DNA of 64,000 bases. Origin: Bacteriovorax sp. PP10 (GTDB taxonomy: Bacteria; Bdellovibrionota; Bacteriovoracia; Bacteriovoracales; Bacteriovoracaceae). Below, piece by piece: positions 32,709 to 40,697 of this stretch (within the stretch, counting starts at the first letter, position 1; every line of letters begins with the position of its first letter). Location: contig NZ_JAYGJQ010000002.1 in NCBI RefSeq assembly GCF_035013165.1, forward strand, positions 1,550,001-1,614,000, read 5' to 3'. The notes below the pieces were generated by a model that was not told the DNA's origin, ran no database searches, and saw nothing but the letters and a program-made list of their open reading frames with translations. The translations under genes were made by a program, and so were the position numbers.

Positions 32709-33179
32709 ATGAAAAGACAAATTGAATTAAATGACGAACTAATCGACATCGACATTCTTGAACAAAACGCACGCTTTGTTCTTTTTAACCTCGATGGGAC
32801 AGAATACGCCGTTAACCTTGGTAACGTCGAAGATTACAAATATAACCTAGCTTACAACAGCGGTAATACGACAGTTGTAGCAGTCGATGCACACTTTGTG
32901 GTTGATGGGGTTGAGTTTGCGATCAATGCACCAAGAAGAAGCAGATCAAAAGGAAAGAGCGCTGATCACGGTCAGATGACTAGCCCAATGCCTGGTAAAA
33001 TTTTAAAGATCTTCGTAAAAGAAGGTCAGGAAGTTATTCCGGGAACTCCGATTTTAGTTATGGAGGCCATGAAGATGGAGCATACAATTAAATCGAGTAA
33101 AATTGGAAAAGTAGAAAAAATCCACTTTAAAGAAGGTGACCAGGTTCAAGGTGGAGTGGAGCTTGTTAAGTTATGTTAA
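32709..33179 (+). CDS. Biotin carrier polypeptide of the methylcrotonyl-CoA carboxylase
   Basis: The product is 156 residues from ATG 32709, one base after the stop of the biotin carboxylase gene; a GTG at 32688 overlaps that gene and is less likely. Residues 1-85 are a beta-rich linker like the BT domain of acyl-CoA carboxylase alpha chains. Residues about 88-156 are a biotinyl domain with MEAMKMEH, where Lys122 would carry biotin, and PMPGKI at its start. With the previous gene it makes one complete alpha subunit. The GFR end of the previous ORF and the start of this one read as a natural continuation, so the split is recent or only apparent. Confidence 0.88.
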   Translation: MKRQIELNDELIDIDILEQNARFVLFNLDGTEYAVNLGNVEDYKYNLAYNSGNTTVVAVDAHFVVDGVEFAINAPRRSRSKGKSADHGQMTSPMPGKILKIFVKEGQEVIPGTPILVMEAMKMEHTIKSSKIGKVEKIHFKEGDQVQGGVELVKLC

Positions 33180-34093
33180 ATAGTTTGCCGAAAAAAGTTC
33201 GTATCGTCGAAGTGGGTCCACGCGATGGACTACAAAATGAAAAAACAATTGTCTCTCTTGAAGACAAAGTCACTTTCATTAAAATGTTATCTCAGGCGGG
33301 TCTTCATGAAATTGAGGCCGGAAGCTTTGTTCGCGCAGAAAAAATCCCTCAGATGAGTGATGGGATGGAGCTTTATTCAGCTCTAGTCAATGATGGGTCT
33401 CTAAAAAATACAAAACTGATCTCTCTCGTTCCAAACGAAAAGGGATTAGATAACGCCCTTTCTGTGGGCGTAAAAGAAATTGCCGTTTTCACGGCGACTT
33501 CAAATACTTTCAACTTAAAAAATATCAATGCAACTGTTGATGAATCTCTTAAACGTATCGATGGCGTTATGGCCCGTGCGAACAAAGAAGGTTTAAAGAC
33601 CCGCGCGTATATCTCGACAGTATTTGGCTGTCCTTATGAAGGGAAAACCAGCATCGCAGAACTTAAGCGTGTGGCCTACCATTTAGAAAACCTTGGCGTT
33701 CACGAGATCTCTCTGGGAGATACAATCGGTGTGGCCAATCCATTACAAGTTAAAGAGACCATCGAATTCTTAAAAGCAGATTTCAATCTGAACTTTTTTG
33801 CAATGCACTTTCACGACACTCGTGGAATGGCCGTGGCCAATATCTTAGCGTCACTAGAGTTAGGGATTACAAGCTTTGATTCATCAGCTGGTGGATTAGG
33901 CGGATGTCCTTACGCGAAGGGTGCTTCTGGAAACGTGGCAACTGAAGATTTAGTGTATTTATTTTCGAACATGGGAATAGAGACGGGAATCGACATGGAA
34001 AAATTGGCCCAGGCCTCTAGCTTCATTCTCGGTAAACTTTCTAAAACTTCTGCTTCAAAAAATCTTACCGCTTACTTAGCTGGAAAGGCCTAG
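33173..34093 (+). CDS. liuE: Hydroxymethylglutaryl-CoA lyase
   Basis: The product is 306 residues, of normal length. It cleaves HMG-CoA to acetyl-CoA and acetoacetate, the last step of leucine breakdown. The TIM-barrel DRE-TIM motifs are clear: VEVGPRDGLQNE at the start (Arg and Asp of the metal/substrate site), the HFHDTRG metal-binding strand, and GGLGGCPYAKGASGN with the active-site Cys. The start overlaps the end of the biotin carrier gene by seven bases, so translation is coupled. The acetoacetate is probably activated by the synthetase at 40698. Confidence 0.93.
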   Translation: MLNSLPKKVRIVEVGPRDGLQNEKTIVSLEDKVTFIKMLSQAGLHEIEAGSFVRAEKIPQMSDGMELYSALVNDGSLKNTKLISLVPNEKGLDNALSVGVKEIAVFTATSNTFNLKNINATVDESLKRIDGVMARANKEGLKTRAYISTVFGCPYEGKTSIAELKRVAYHLENLGVHEISLGDTIGVANPLQVKETIEFLKADFNLNFFAMHFHDTRGMAVANILASLELGITSFDSSAGGLGGCPYAKGASGNVATEDLVYLFSNMGIETGIDMEKLAQASSFILGKLSKTSASKNLTAYLAGKA

Positions 34094-34108
34094 GACCACT
34101 TTTAAAAA

Positions 34109-34504
34109 TTACTTAGAGTGGATAGCAGCGAAATCAAGAACGATTGAAACTGCTTCTTCTACAGATAAATCAGCGTTTTGTTCTAAAACGTTATTCACAG
34201 TGTATCCAAGAATTTCGCTCATTTCACCAGTTTGTAGGTAGTTTTGAGCATCGTTTTCTACAGCGATAGCAACAGCTTTAAGGTTGAAAGCTACTGATGT
34301 ACCAGCAGTTGTTACAAGTGGGTTTGAAACAGAAGTTCCAAGAACAGTTCCACCAGTTACAGCTGAAGTTCCAGCAGAAGAATAAAATGGGTCTGTGTAA
34401 CCTAATGGTCCAACAGTGTATGGTCCATTTGGTCCTGAACCTGTTTCAGATGCCATAGCACCAAGTGAAAGAGCAAGAGTAAGGATAACTAAAAGTGATT
34501 TCAT
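34109..34504 (-). CDS. Small exported protein, unknown function
   Basis: The product is 131 residues from ATG 34504 with GGAG; an upstream ATG at 34546 would bury the signal. The signal peptide is MKSLLVILTLALSLGAMA. The mature N-terminal part is rich in Gly, Thr, Ser and Pro (SGPNGPYTVGPLGYTDP), and the last about 50 residues look helical and acidic (LEQNADLSVEEAVSIVLD). There is no Cys. The gene converges on the carboxylase operon with 15 bases between stops. No family is recognised. Confidence 0.7.
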   Translation of the reverse strand: MKSLLVILTLALSLGAMASETGSGPNGPYTVGPLGYTDPFYSSAGTSAVTGGTVLGTSVSNPLVTTAGTSVAFNLKAVAIAVENDAQNYLQTGEMSEILGYTVNNVLEQNADLSVEEAVSIVLDFAAIHSK

Positions 34505-34539
34505 AAATTCTCCATTTGTTGTTTTGAATGAAAAAAGAT

Positions 34540-34568
34540 TTAACATAGATGAAAAATATCTCTACAAT
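34540..34568 (+). promoter_or_regulatory. Candidate sigma70 promoter for the 34608 crotonase
   Basis: TTAACA (34540-34545) and TACAAT (34563-34568) are separated by 17 bases, and the start codon follows about 40 bases later with GGAG at a good distance. This is the best promoter match in the window, though it was found by eye. Confidence 0.6.
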
Positions 34569-34607
34569 TAGTGAAAAAGTTACTTACTCATGTGTGGAGA
34601 TTTTTCA

Positions 34608-35426
34608 ATGAATTTTTATTTGCAACAGTTTGCTGACCTGGAAATAACTGTAAAAAATACCCACCAATTATGGGTAACACTAAATAATCCCGACCAAATG
34701 AACGCTATCACAACTAATATGATCAACTCGCTGACTGAAGTGTTAACTCACGCAGACTTCGATAAAAATATCCGAGTAGTGGTGCTTACCGGCAAAGGTA
34801 AAAACTTTTGTGCTGGTGGCGACATTAAAGCAATGGAAGAAAAGTCAGGAATGTTTGCCGGAGAAAGCAACGAGCTAATGGCCCGTTACCAGCACGGTAT
34901 ACAGAGAATTCCTCAGTGTATTGAAAACCTAAGTGTCCCGGTGATTGCCATGGTAAACGGGGCCGCAGTGGGCGCTGGATGCGATCTATCTATGATGTGC
35001 GACCTGCGTGTCGGGAATTCTAAAACAAAATTTGCTGAGACCTTTACTCGTATGGGACTTGTTCCCGGCGATGGCGGGACTTTCTTTCTTCAAAGAGTGG
35101 TTGGATACGCTAAAGCGATGCAAATGTTTCTCACTTCAAAGAGTATTGAAGGTAGTGATGCTCTTGCCTTTGGATTACTCAACTTTCTGTTCGAAGATTC
35201 ATCAATGGAATTGGAAACAGAAAAACTTGCTGAGACAATCGCTAGTCTTGCGCCTGTTGCTCAGAGATTGACGAAAAAAGCGATGAAGGTTTCTTATATG
35301 CATGATCTGCAAACGTCACTTGATATGCTGGCAAGCTTTCAAGGGATCTCACAAAGAACCTCTGATCACTTCGAAGCGATCAATTCTTTCAAAGAAAAAC
35401 GCTCGCCTAATTTCTTAGGCGAATAA
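34608..35426 (+). CDS. Enoyl-CoA hydratase/isomerase family protein
   Basis: The product is 272 residues from ATG 34608, preceded by GTGGAG; an ATG at 34590 is closer to the promoter but lacks a ribosome site. Crotonase motifs are LNNPDQMNAI, NFCAGGDIKAM, the second oxyanion segment NGAAVGAGCDLSMMCD and FTRMGLVPGDGGTFFL. One catalytic position reads as Asp-Gly-Gly rather than the Glu seen in classical hydratases, so it may act as an isomerase or a PaaG-like enzyme. It is a separate transcript from the leucine operon, although nearby. Confidence 0.85.
   Translation: MNFYLQQFADLEITVKNTHQLWVTLNNPDQMNAITTNMINSLTEVLTHADFDKNIRVVVLTGKGKNFCAGGDIKAMEEKSGMFAGESNELMARYQHGIQRIPQCIENLSVPVIAMVNGAAVGAGCDLSMMCDLRVGNSKTKFAETFTRMGLVPGDGGTFFLQRVVGYAKAMQMFLTSKSIEGSDALAFGLLNFLFEDSSMELETEKLAETIASLAPVAQRLTKKAMKVSYMHDLQTSLDMLASFQGISQRTSDHFEAINSFKEKRSPNFLGE
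35403..35422 (-). terminator. Hairpin at the crotonase 3' end
   Basis: TCGCCTAA (35403-35410) and TTAGGCGA (35415-35422) form a perfect 8-bp stem with a TTTC loop over the last codons of the crotonase. There is no T run on the plus side; on the minus strand GCGTTTTTC follows, so any termination would act on antisense transcripts. Confidence 0.4.
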
Positions 35427-35432
35427 AAAAAT

Positions 35433-35460
35433 TTGACATTGAAACTTGAAACAATAGACA
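35433..35460 (+). promoter_or_regulatory. Candidate promoter for the lipoprotein pair
   Basis: A perfect -35 box, TTGACA (35433-35438), is followed after 16 bases by TAGACA (35455-35460), a modest -10. The lipoprotein start at 35471 lies only ten bases beyond, so the leader would be very short. Confidence 0.4.
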
Positions 35461-35470
35461 ATCTAAAGAG

Positions 35471-35818
35471 ATGAAAAATCTTACGTTATCCATTTTGTTG
35501 CTCGCATGCTCTGCTTGCTCAACAATGGAATTCAACACCAGCGGAAGAGAGGCCTTTAAATTGGCAGCTCTGAAAAGCAGCGAAAAGCAGGTAAGTGTTG
35601 AAGCGACGAAAGACTTTTATTTTTGGGGAATGAGTCCGGAATATGCCGAATTCGATCTTCAAGATGAGATGCAGGGACAGGGAATTTATAATCCGTCTTA
35701 TGTGGCCGTCGAACAAAGATACACTTTTAAAGATATTTTCTTCACTTTCATAACTTTGGGACTTTATTGTCCAGTAACTTATAAGGTCACGCTCCTTTCA
35801 AACGGAGAAGTGAAATGA
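35471..35818 (+). CDS. Bor-like small lipoprotein
   Basis: The product is 115 residues. The signal ends in LLLAC (Cys13) or SAC (Cys16), either of which could be lipidated. The C-terminal part, with YTFKDIFFTFITLGLYCPVTY, recalls the FITLGIYTP segment of phage lambda Bor and its relatives, which are surface lipoproteins linked to serum resistance. This is a family-level resemblance only. The ribosome site is poor. The stop overlaps the start of the next lipoprotein (ATGA), so the two are made as a pair. Confidence 0.7.
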   Translation: MKNLTLSILLLACSACSTMEFNTSGREAFKLAALKSSEKQVSVEATKDFYFWGMSPEYAEFDLQDEMQGQGIYNPSYVAVEQRYTFKDIFFTFITLGLYCPVTYKVTLLSNGEVK

Positions 35819-36147
35819 AAAAGTTATTCGTCATGATGGCATTGGTGTTATCTGCTACAGGATGTGGCGCTCTTAGGATTAACCCAAAAAGTTGTAAGAC
35901 TGATGCCGTATGGGGGACTTCTCCAAATGCAGTAAGGGGTATTACCCCTGAAGAGCAGGAAGAGGAACGAGTCATAGATATTAAAGCGAAAGAGCAATTT
36001 TTCGTTTTCTATGACAGAGATATTAGACTTCGCGACCTGCTACAAGAGCACGGGATAAAATGCGAAGAGGTTAAGAGACTTCGATTGGTCATGAGTACAT
36101 CATGGTTTTTTTGGAGAGAAGTTTCGCTCAAAGTTGTTAAGCAGTAA
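35815..36147 (+). CDS. Small lipoprotein, unknown function
   Basis: The product is 110 residues. MKKLFVMMALVLSATGC is a lipoprotein signal with Cys17 and Gly at +2. The mature part contains two more Cys (about 28 and 83) and a basic, Trp-containing end (STSWFFWREVSLKVV). The start overlaps the stop of the Bor-like gene by four bases, so the products are coupled. The pair ends at a good terminator. I do not recognise a family. Confidence 0.68.
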   Translation: MKKLFVMMALVLSATGCGALRINPKSCKTDAVWGTSPNAVRGITPEEQEEERVIDIKAKEQFFVFYDRDIRLRDLLQEHGIKCEEVKRLRLVMSTSWFFWREVSLKVVKQ

Positions 36148-36198
36148 TCTAGTTTTTTGAATTTGATGCCAGGGATTGGCAACATTCATTTTAAGTGA

Positions 36199-36221
36199 AG
36201 GGCCAAGGATGGCCCCTTTTT
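36199..36221 (+). terminator. Intrinsic terminator after the lipoprotein pair
   Basis: GGGCCA (36200-36205) and TGGCCC (36210-36215) pair around AGGA and are followed by CTTTTTATTT. It lies about 50 bases after the stop of the second lipoprotein gene. Confidence 0.75.
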
Positions 36222-36373
36222 ATTTCTGCCCTCAAAACCCTATATAAAGTACATGTCTTTTGTTGCGGCCTTTTGGGATCGTTTTTTCAACAACACAATG
36301 CGGGTCGCTTAATTGCCTTCATTCTCATTATAAGTAATAAGCATTCCAAGATTAAACAACCTTGGAGTTCAAT

Positions 36374-36820
36374 ATGTTCATTAAAACAATCCTAGCTACT
36401 GCAATCCTTGCTACATTATCTTTGTCTCAGGCCTTTGCTCAGTCGACAGTTTTTTCATGTGACCAATTAAAATTAGTTGCTGCTGAAGGTGGAGCTGAAG
36501 ATTTTCCAGGTGCACGTGCTCAGTTGAACGAAGAAGCTGGTGTTTATTACGTTGCATTTTATGATACGGAAGGAACACAAGCGCCTTTCATCAATGAAGT
36601 GGCAAAAAAGAAAAACCTTTCTAAGAAAGACGTTAAGGATTATGCACAATTTGCATACGTACTTGATACAACTATTAACATTAGAGCGATTACAGCTGGA
36701 ACGGTTTATGTAAGTCCAAAGAAAGAGCTTGAAGTTGGGTTGATTGCATTAAAAGATGCAGAAGGTAAGATCGTTGCTAAGGTTTTTAGCCTTGGAAATG
36801 GTGTTGGGGTTTGTAAGTAA
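36374..36820 (+). CDS. Small exported protein, unknown function
   Basis: The product is 148 residues from ATG 36374; TTGGAG directly upstream is its ribosome site and is also the source of a false TTG start at 36362. The signal peptide is MFIKTILATAILATLSLSQAFA. The mature protein has Cys near each end (FSCDQ, VGVCK) that likely pair, and a mixed alpha/beta composition with a helix rich in Lys. No family is recognised. It ends at the bidirectional terminator shared with the Rep-like helicase gene. Confidence 0.7.
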   Translation: MFIKTILATAILATLSLSQAFAQSTVFSCDQLKLVAAEGGAEDFPGARAQLNEEAGVYYVAFYDTEGTQAPFINEVAKKKNLSKKDVKDYAQFAYVLDTTINIRAITAGTVYVSPKKELEVGLIALKDAEGKIVAKVFSLGNGVGVCK

Positions 36821-36835
36821 TTTTTTTTATAATGA

Positions 36836-36863
36836 AAGGGGCCGTTTATCGGTCCCTTTTTTT
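36836..36863. terminator. Bidirectional intrinsic terminator between converging genes
   Basis: AAGGGGCCG (36836-36844) pairs with CGGTCCCTT (36850-36858), nine pairs including one G-T, around a TTTAT loop, with T runs on the plus side and an A/T-rich flank on the other. The same TTTAT loop occurs in the terminator at 6987-7017. Confidence 0.8.
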
Positions 36864-36865
36864 GA

Positions 36866-38917
36866 TTACTCTTCGTCGAGCGACCCAAGCAAATTAGAAA
36901 AGAAACTCTTTTTATAATCAGTCGCTTCTTCTTCCGTCAAATGTCCAAACGTCGTTCTATCCTGCTCACGATAAAGATCTTTATTCTTCAACTCATTCAA
37001 GAATCGAGATTTAAACCTCGGCATATCCTTCCCAAAGAGCTTTCTCTGCTTACAGTAAGTCATAATCAGTCTGGCCTGAGCTCTGGTAATCCCAACATAA
37101 CAAAGCCTGCGCTCTTCAGAGATATCCTCTCCTTGAGTGATCGTCTTTTTATGCGGAAGCGTCTCTTCTTCAACACCAACTAAAAATACTGTATCAAATT
37201 CCAGACCTTTTGAAGAATGGAGAGTCATCAGCGTCACTTCATTCTTACGAACGTCGTGGTCTTCGCCGTCGTTTAATTCTTCTTTATCCTGAGAGTCCTG
37301 GAGAAGTAATCTTTCACAGAATGTTTTTAGGTCAGCATTCTCTTTGTAGTAATTGGTAAAACGCTCACTCGACTCGATAAAGTACATAACGTCTTTTCTT
37401 CTACGTTCAACTTGTTTGGCGTTGTCGTATTGTTTGTCGATGAAGTTTAAATAATCAATTTCTTCAATCAGCGTACTGATTGACTGAGCAAGCGGGTAAG
37501 TTTTAAAAACTTGTTTATACTTTCTAATGAGTTCAACAAATTTCACAATCCCTGCAGATCTTTGTGGATCGATGCCCGGGTATTTCTCTAGTGCTTCAAA
37601 TAGCGGAATATTATCTTCTGCCGATTTCGCCAGGTATTTTTCCAGAGTCACGTTACCAATCCCTCTATGAGGAATATTTAAAATCCTTCTAATGGCCATC
37701 TGGTCATTGGGATTTAGGATAACGAACAAGTAGCTCATTAAATCTTTAACTTCTTTTTTATCGTAGAATTTTTGGCCACCGATAATCGTATAAGGCACCT
37801 GACTTAAACGCAATTGATCTTCAATGGGAGGAGCTTGCGTGTTGCTTCGGTATAAAATGGCGATGTCACCAAGATGCCCGCCGTTACCTTGATGGCGAAC
37901 GACTTCTTCAACGATCACTTCCGCCTCGTGTTCCATATTGGCCATGGCCCATAGAAGAGGGATGTGATCACTTTTCTTTTGCGACCAGAGAGTTTTATCA
38001 CGGCGTTTTTTATTTTCTTTAATAACGTGGTTGGCGAGATCCAGGATTGAACTAACTGAGCGGTAGTTTTCTTCCAGCTTAACAACCTTGGCACCCGGAA
38101 AAGTTTTTTCGAATTCAAGAATGTTTGTAATGTCAGCGCCACGGAATCCGTAGATAGACTGGTCATCATCACCAACAACACACAGGTTATTGTGAGTGAC
38201 TGTTAAGTGACGGACTAATTCAAACTGAAGCGTGTTGGTATCCTGATACTCATCAATCATGATGTATTGGTATTTTTCAGAATAAGCTTTAGCGACATCC
38301 GGATTATTGCGAAATAATTTAAGAGTTAAAAATAAAATGTCATCAAAGTCGATGGCATTAAAGAATTTTAGTTTTTCCTGATAATACCTGTAAGCGTATT
38401 CCGTTGCATGCGAGTACGGGTCTTCAGGATTAAAATGGTGTGAATCCGCATAATCGTCTTCAGTGATACCAGCGTTTTTTAAAAAACTGATTTTACTTTG
38501 AACGTCTTTTGTATCGAATTTTTTATCAGCGTGATAATGCTTAAGTGCCTCACGGACAATACTGATTTGATCAGATTGGTCATAAATCGAAAAATTTAAA
38601 TGATAGCCGAGTTTATCAATTTCTTTTTTCAGGATGCGAACACCCAGTGAGTGGAAAGTAAGTAGGGCGATTTTTCGCGCCTTTCTAGAACCCAAAAGAG
38701 TGATTACCCTTTCGCGCATTTCCTTGGCGGCCTTATTCGTAAAACTTACCCCTAAAATTTGATCACTTGGAAGCCCCAGGTTATCGACCATGTTGGCGAT
38801 TCTGTAGGTTAGTGTACGGGTTTTCCCAGAGCCAGCTCCGGCCAGGATAAGGACCGGCCCCTCGACCGTTTCGGCCGCTTCTCGCTGTTTGTCATTTAAA
38901 CCACTAAGGGAAATCAT
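36866..38917 (-). CDS. UvrD/Rep-family ATP-dependent DNA helicase
   Basis: The product is 683 residues, close to E. coli Rep (673) and shorter than UvrD/PcrA (about 720-730). It is a superfamily 1A 3'-5' helicase. Visible motifs are Q-motif LNDKQREA, Walker A AGAGSGKT (27-33), Walker B IDEYQDTN (about 220), motif III GDDDQSIYGFRGA, motif IV/Va LMTLHSSKGLEFD and motif VI RRLCYVGITRAQ. Wording such as EEETLPH and the short C-terminus suggest the Rep branch. A role in replication restart or repair is family knowledge. It is divergent from the fumarase gene. Confidence 0.92.
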   Translation of the reverse strand: MISLSGLNDKQREAAETVEGPVLILAGAGSGKTRTLTYRIANMVDNLGLPSDQILGVSFTNKAAKEMRERVITLLGSRKARKIALLTFHSLGVRILKKEIDKLGYHLNFSIYDQSDQISIVREALKHYHADKKFDTKDVQSKISFLKNAGITEDDYADSHHFNPEDPYSHATEYAYRYYQEKLKFFNAIDFDDILFLTLKLFRNNPDVAKAYSEKYQYIMIDEYQDTNTLQFELVRHLTVTHNNLCVVGDDDQSIYGFRGADITNILEFEKTFPGAKVVKLEENYRSVSSILDLANHVIKENKKRRDKTLWSQKKSDHIPLLWAMANMEHEAEVIVEEVVRHQGNGGHLGDIAILYRSNTQAPPIEDQLRLSQVPYTIIGGQKFYDKKEVKDLMSYLFVILNPNDQMAIRRILNIPHRGIGNVTLEKYLAKSAEDNIPLFEALEKYPGIDPQRSAGIVKFVELIRKYKQVFKTYPLAQSISTLIEEIDYLNFIDKQYDNAKQVERRRKDVMYFIESSERFTNYYKENADLKTFCERLLLQDSQDKEELNDGEDHDVRKNEVTLMTLHSSKGLEFDTVFLVGVEEETLPHKKTITQGEDISEERRLCYVGITRAQARLIMTYCKQRKLFGKDMPRFKSRFLNELKNKDLYREQDRTTFGHLTEEEATDYKKSFFSNLLGSLDEE

Positions 38918-38949
38918 AGGGAAAAAGAGTACTAAATCCTAGGGAGTCT

Positions 38950-38958
38950 TGCTATAAT
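38950..38958 (+). promoter_or_regulatory. Extended -10 promoter for the fumarase genes
   Basis: TGCTATAAT is an extended -10 element with a perfect TATAAT (38953-38958), about 43 bases before the start codon. No good -35 is visible, as is usual for extended -10 promoters. Confidence 0.55.
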
Positions 38959-39000
38959 TTTTATACTTTAAAATTTCTAAAAACTATCGGAGATTCGTTT

Positions 39001-40119
39001 ATGGCGATGAAGAAAAAGTCTATGAAGAAACCTATAAAAACTGCTGCGAAAAAAGTGGCGAAAAAAACTGTTAAAAAATCAGCACCTAAAAAGGCAGCGG
39101 CGAAAAAAGTCGCTAAAAAACCTATTAAGAAAGCTGTTAAAAAAGTAGCAGCAAAAAAAGCTCCAGTGAAAGCAACTGCAAAGAAAGTTGTAGCAACTAA
39201 ACCTGCTGCGAAAAAAGTAGTCGTAAAAACTTTAGGATCAGATACAGAACTTAAAGCGTCACTTGTAGAACTTATTCGTGTAACAAGTGCTGAACTTCCA
39301 GATGACGTTCAAAAAGTTATTCTAGAAGCACTAGAGCGCGAAGAAAAAAATACCACTGCAGAATATGCAATGAACATTATCAAAGCAAACATCGAGCTTG
39401 CTAAGAAAAAATCTCAACCACTTTGTCAGGATACGGGAACAGTTTTATTTTTCGTTTCTCACCCGGTTGGATTTAGTCAGTCAAAATTTACAAAGATGCT
39501 TCAAGACGCTGTCGTTGAAGCGACAAAAAAAGGTTACCTTCGTCAGAACTCAGTTGACTCGTTAACTGGTGCGAACTCTGGTGTAAACCTAGGGCCTGGA
39601 CATCCATCAATTCACTACCACGAACACCAAAGTTCCAAAGTTGAAGTAAAACTTATGTTAAAAGGTGGAGGGTGTGAAAACGTTGGTGCTCAGTATTCAC
39701 TTCCAAACACTGCTCTAGGAGCGGGAAGAGATTTAGATGGTGTAAGAAAAGTTATTCTCGACGCTGTTTTTAAAGCTCAAGGTAAAGGATGTGGGCCAGG
39801 AGTTCTTGGTGTCACAATCGGTGGAGACCGCGGAGCGGGATACATTGATTCAAAAGAGCAACTTTTAAGAAGAGTGGATGATACAAATTCAATTCCATCT
39901 CTTGCTGAACTGGAAACTGAAATCGTGTCGACTTCAAATAAACTTGGAATCGGGCCTATGGGCTTCGGTGGAAAAACAACTCTACTAGGATGCAAGATCG
40001 GAGCACTTAATCGTCTTCCGGCATCTTTCTTTGTTTCTATCTCGTACATGTGTTGGGCGTATAGAAGACAAGGAATTGAGATTGGAACAAATAACAAAAT
40101 TAAGAAATGGTTGTACTAA
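39001..40119 (+). CDS. Class I fumarase alpha subunit with histone H1-like N-terminal tail
   Basis: The product is 372 residues. Residues about 76-372 are the alpha part of two-subunit class I fumarase/L-tartrate dehydratase, which hydrates fumarate using a [4Fe-4S] cluster. The three ligand Cys are in CQDTG (C142), GGCENVG (C225) and KGCGPG (C264). Residues 1-79 are a low-complexity tail of AAKK/VAKK repeats with 31 Lys and no acidic residue, like bacterial histone H1-type tails. GGAG precedes ATG 39001 and no internal start separates the tail from the enzyme, so the fusion is real in this sequence. Whether the tail binds DNA, RNA or membranes is unknown. The beta subunit follows ten bases downstream. 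Tartrate dehydratase is the alternative function; central metabolism favours fumarase. Confidence 0.88.
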   Translation: MAMKKKSMKKPIKTAAKKVAKKTVKKSAPKKAAAKKVAKKPIKKAVKKVAAKKAPVKATAKKVVATKPAAKKVVVKTLGSDTELKASLVELIRVTSAELPDDVQKVILEALEREEKNTTAEYAMNIIKANIELAKKKSQPLCQDTGTVLFFVSHPVGFSQSKFTKMLQDAVVEATKKGYLRQNSVDSLTGANSGVNLGPGHPSIHYHEHQSSKVEVKLMLKGGGCENVGAQYSLPNTALGAGRDLDGVRKVILDAVFKAQGKGCGPGVLGVTIGGDRGAGYIDSKEQLLRRVDDTNSIPSLAELETEIVSTSNKLGIGPMGFGGKTTLLGCKIGALNRLPASFFVSISYMCWAYRRQGIEIGTNNKIKKWLY

Positions 40120-40128
40120 GAGGTTTAT

Positions 40129-40695
40129 ATGAAAAAATTAAGCTACCCGTTTTCTCATGAAGCAGTTCGCGAATTAAAAGTAGGAGACATGGTTCTTATC
40201 ACTGGTAAACTTTTTACCGGAAGAGATGCCGTTCATAAAAGACTTCACGATGGTGTTAAGCCACCTGTGGATCTTAGCAATCAAATTATTTATCACTGCG
40301 GTCCGGTTATCCTTCAGGATAAAGACGGTACATACCATGTAACAGCAGCAGGACCCACAACATCAATCCGCGAGGAACCATACCAGGCTGACGTAATGAA
40401 AGATTACGGAATCGTGGGAGTTATCGGTAAAGGTGGAATGGGCCCTAAAACTCTTGCTGGTTGCAAGGAATACGGATGTGTTTATTTCCATGCTATCGGT
40501 GGAGCTGCTCAGGTTTTAGCTGAGAAAATCGACTCTGTAGATGCAGTTCACTGGTTAGATCTTGGATCTCCTGAAGCGATCTGGGAATTATCAGTTACTG
40601 AGTTTCCAGTTGTAGTAACAATGGACGCTCACGGAAATTCACTTCACGCTAAAGTTGAAGAAGCTTCAGCAGCAGCTCTAAAGTCGGTATTGTAA
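40129..40695 (+). CDS. Class I fumarase beta subunit
   Basis: The product is 188 residues, the normal size for the separate beta subunit. It supplies the C-terminal half of the active site to the alpha subunit. Family-typical stretches are LKVGDMVLITGKLFTGRDA, YHCGP, the substrate-binding TAAGPTTS, GKGGMGPKT and CVYFHAIGGAA. AGAGG precedes the ATG. It lies between the tailed alpha subunit and acetoacetyl-CoA synthetase, all in one direction with gaps of ten bases or less, so the three are probably one operon. Confidence 0.92.
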   Translation: MKKLSYPFSHEAVRELKVGDMVLITGKLFTGRDAVHKRLHDGVKPPVDLSNQIIYHCGPVILQDKDGTYHVTAAGPTTSIREEPYQADVMKDYGIVGVIGKGGMGPKTLAGCKEYGCVYFHAIGGAAQVLAEKIDSVDAVHWLDLGSPEAIWELSVTEFPVVVTMDAHGNSLHAKVEEASAAALKSVL

Positions 40696-40697
40696 TT

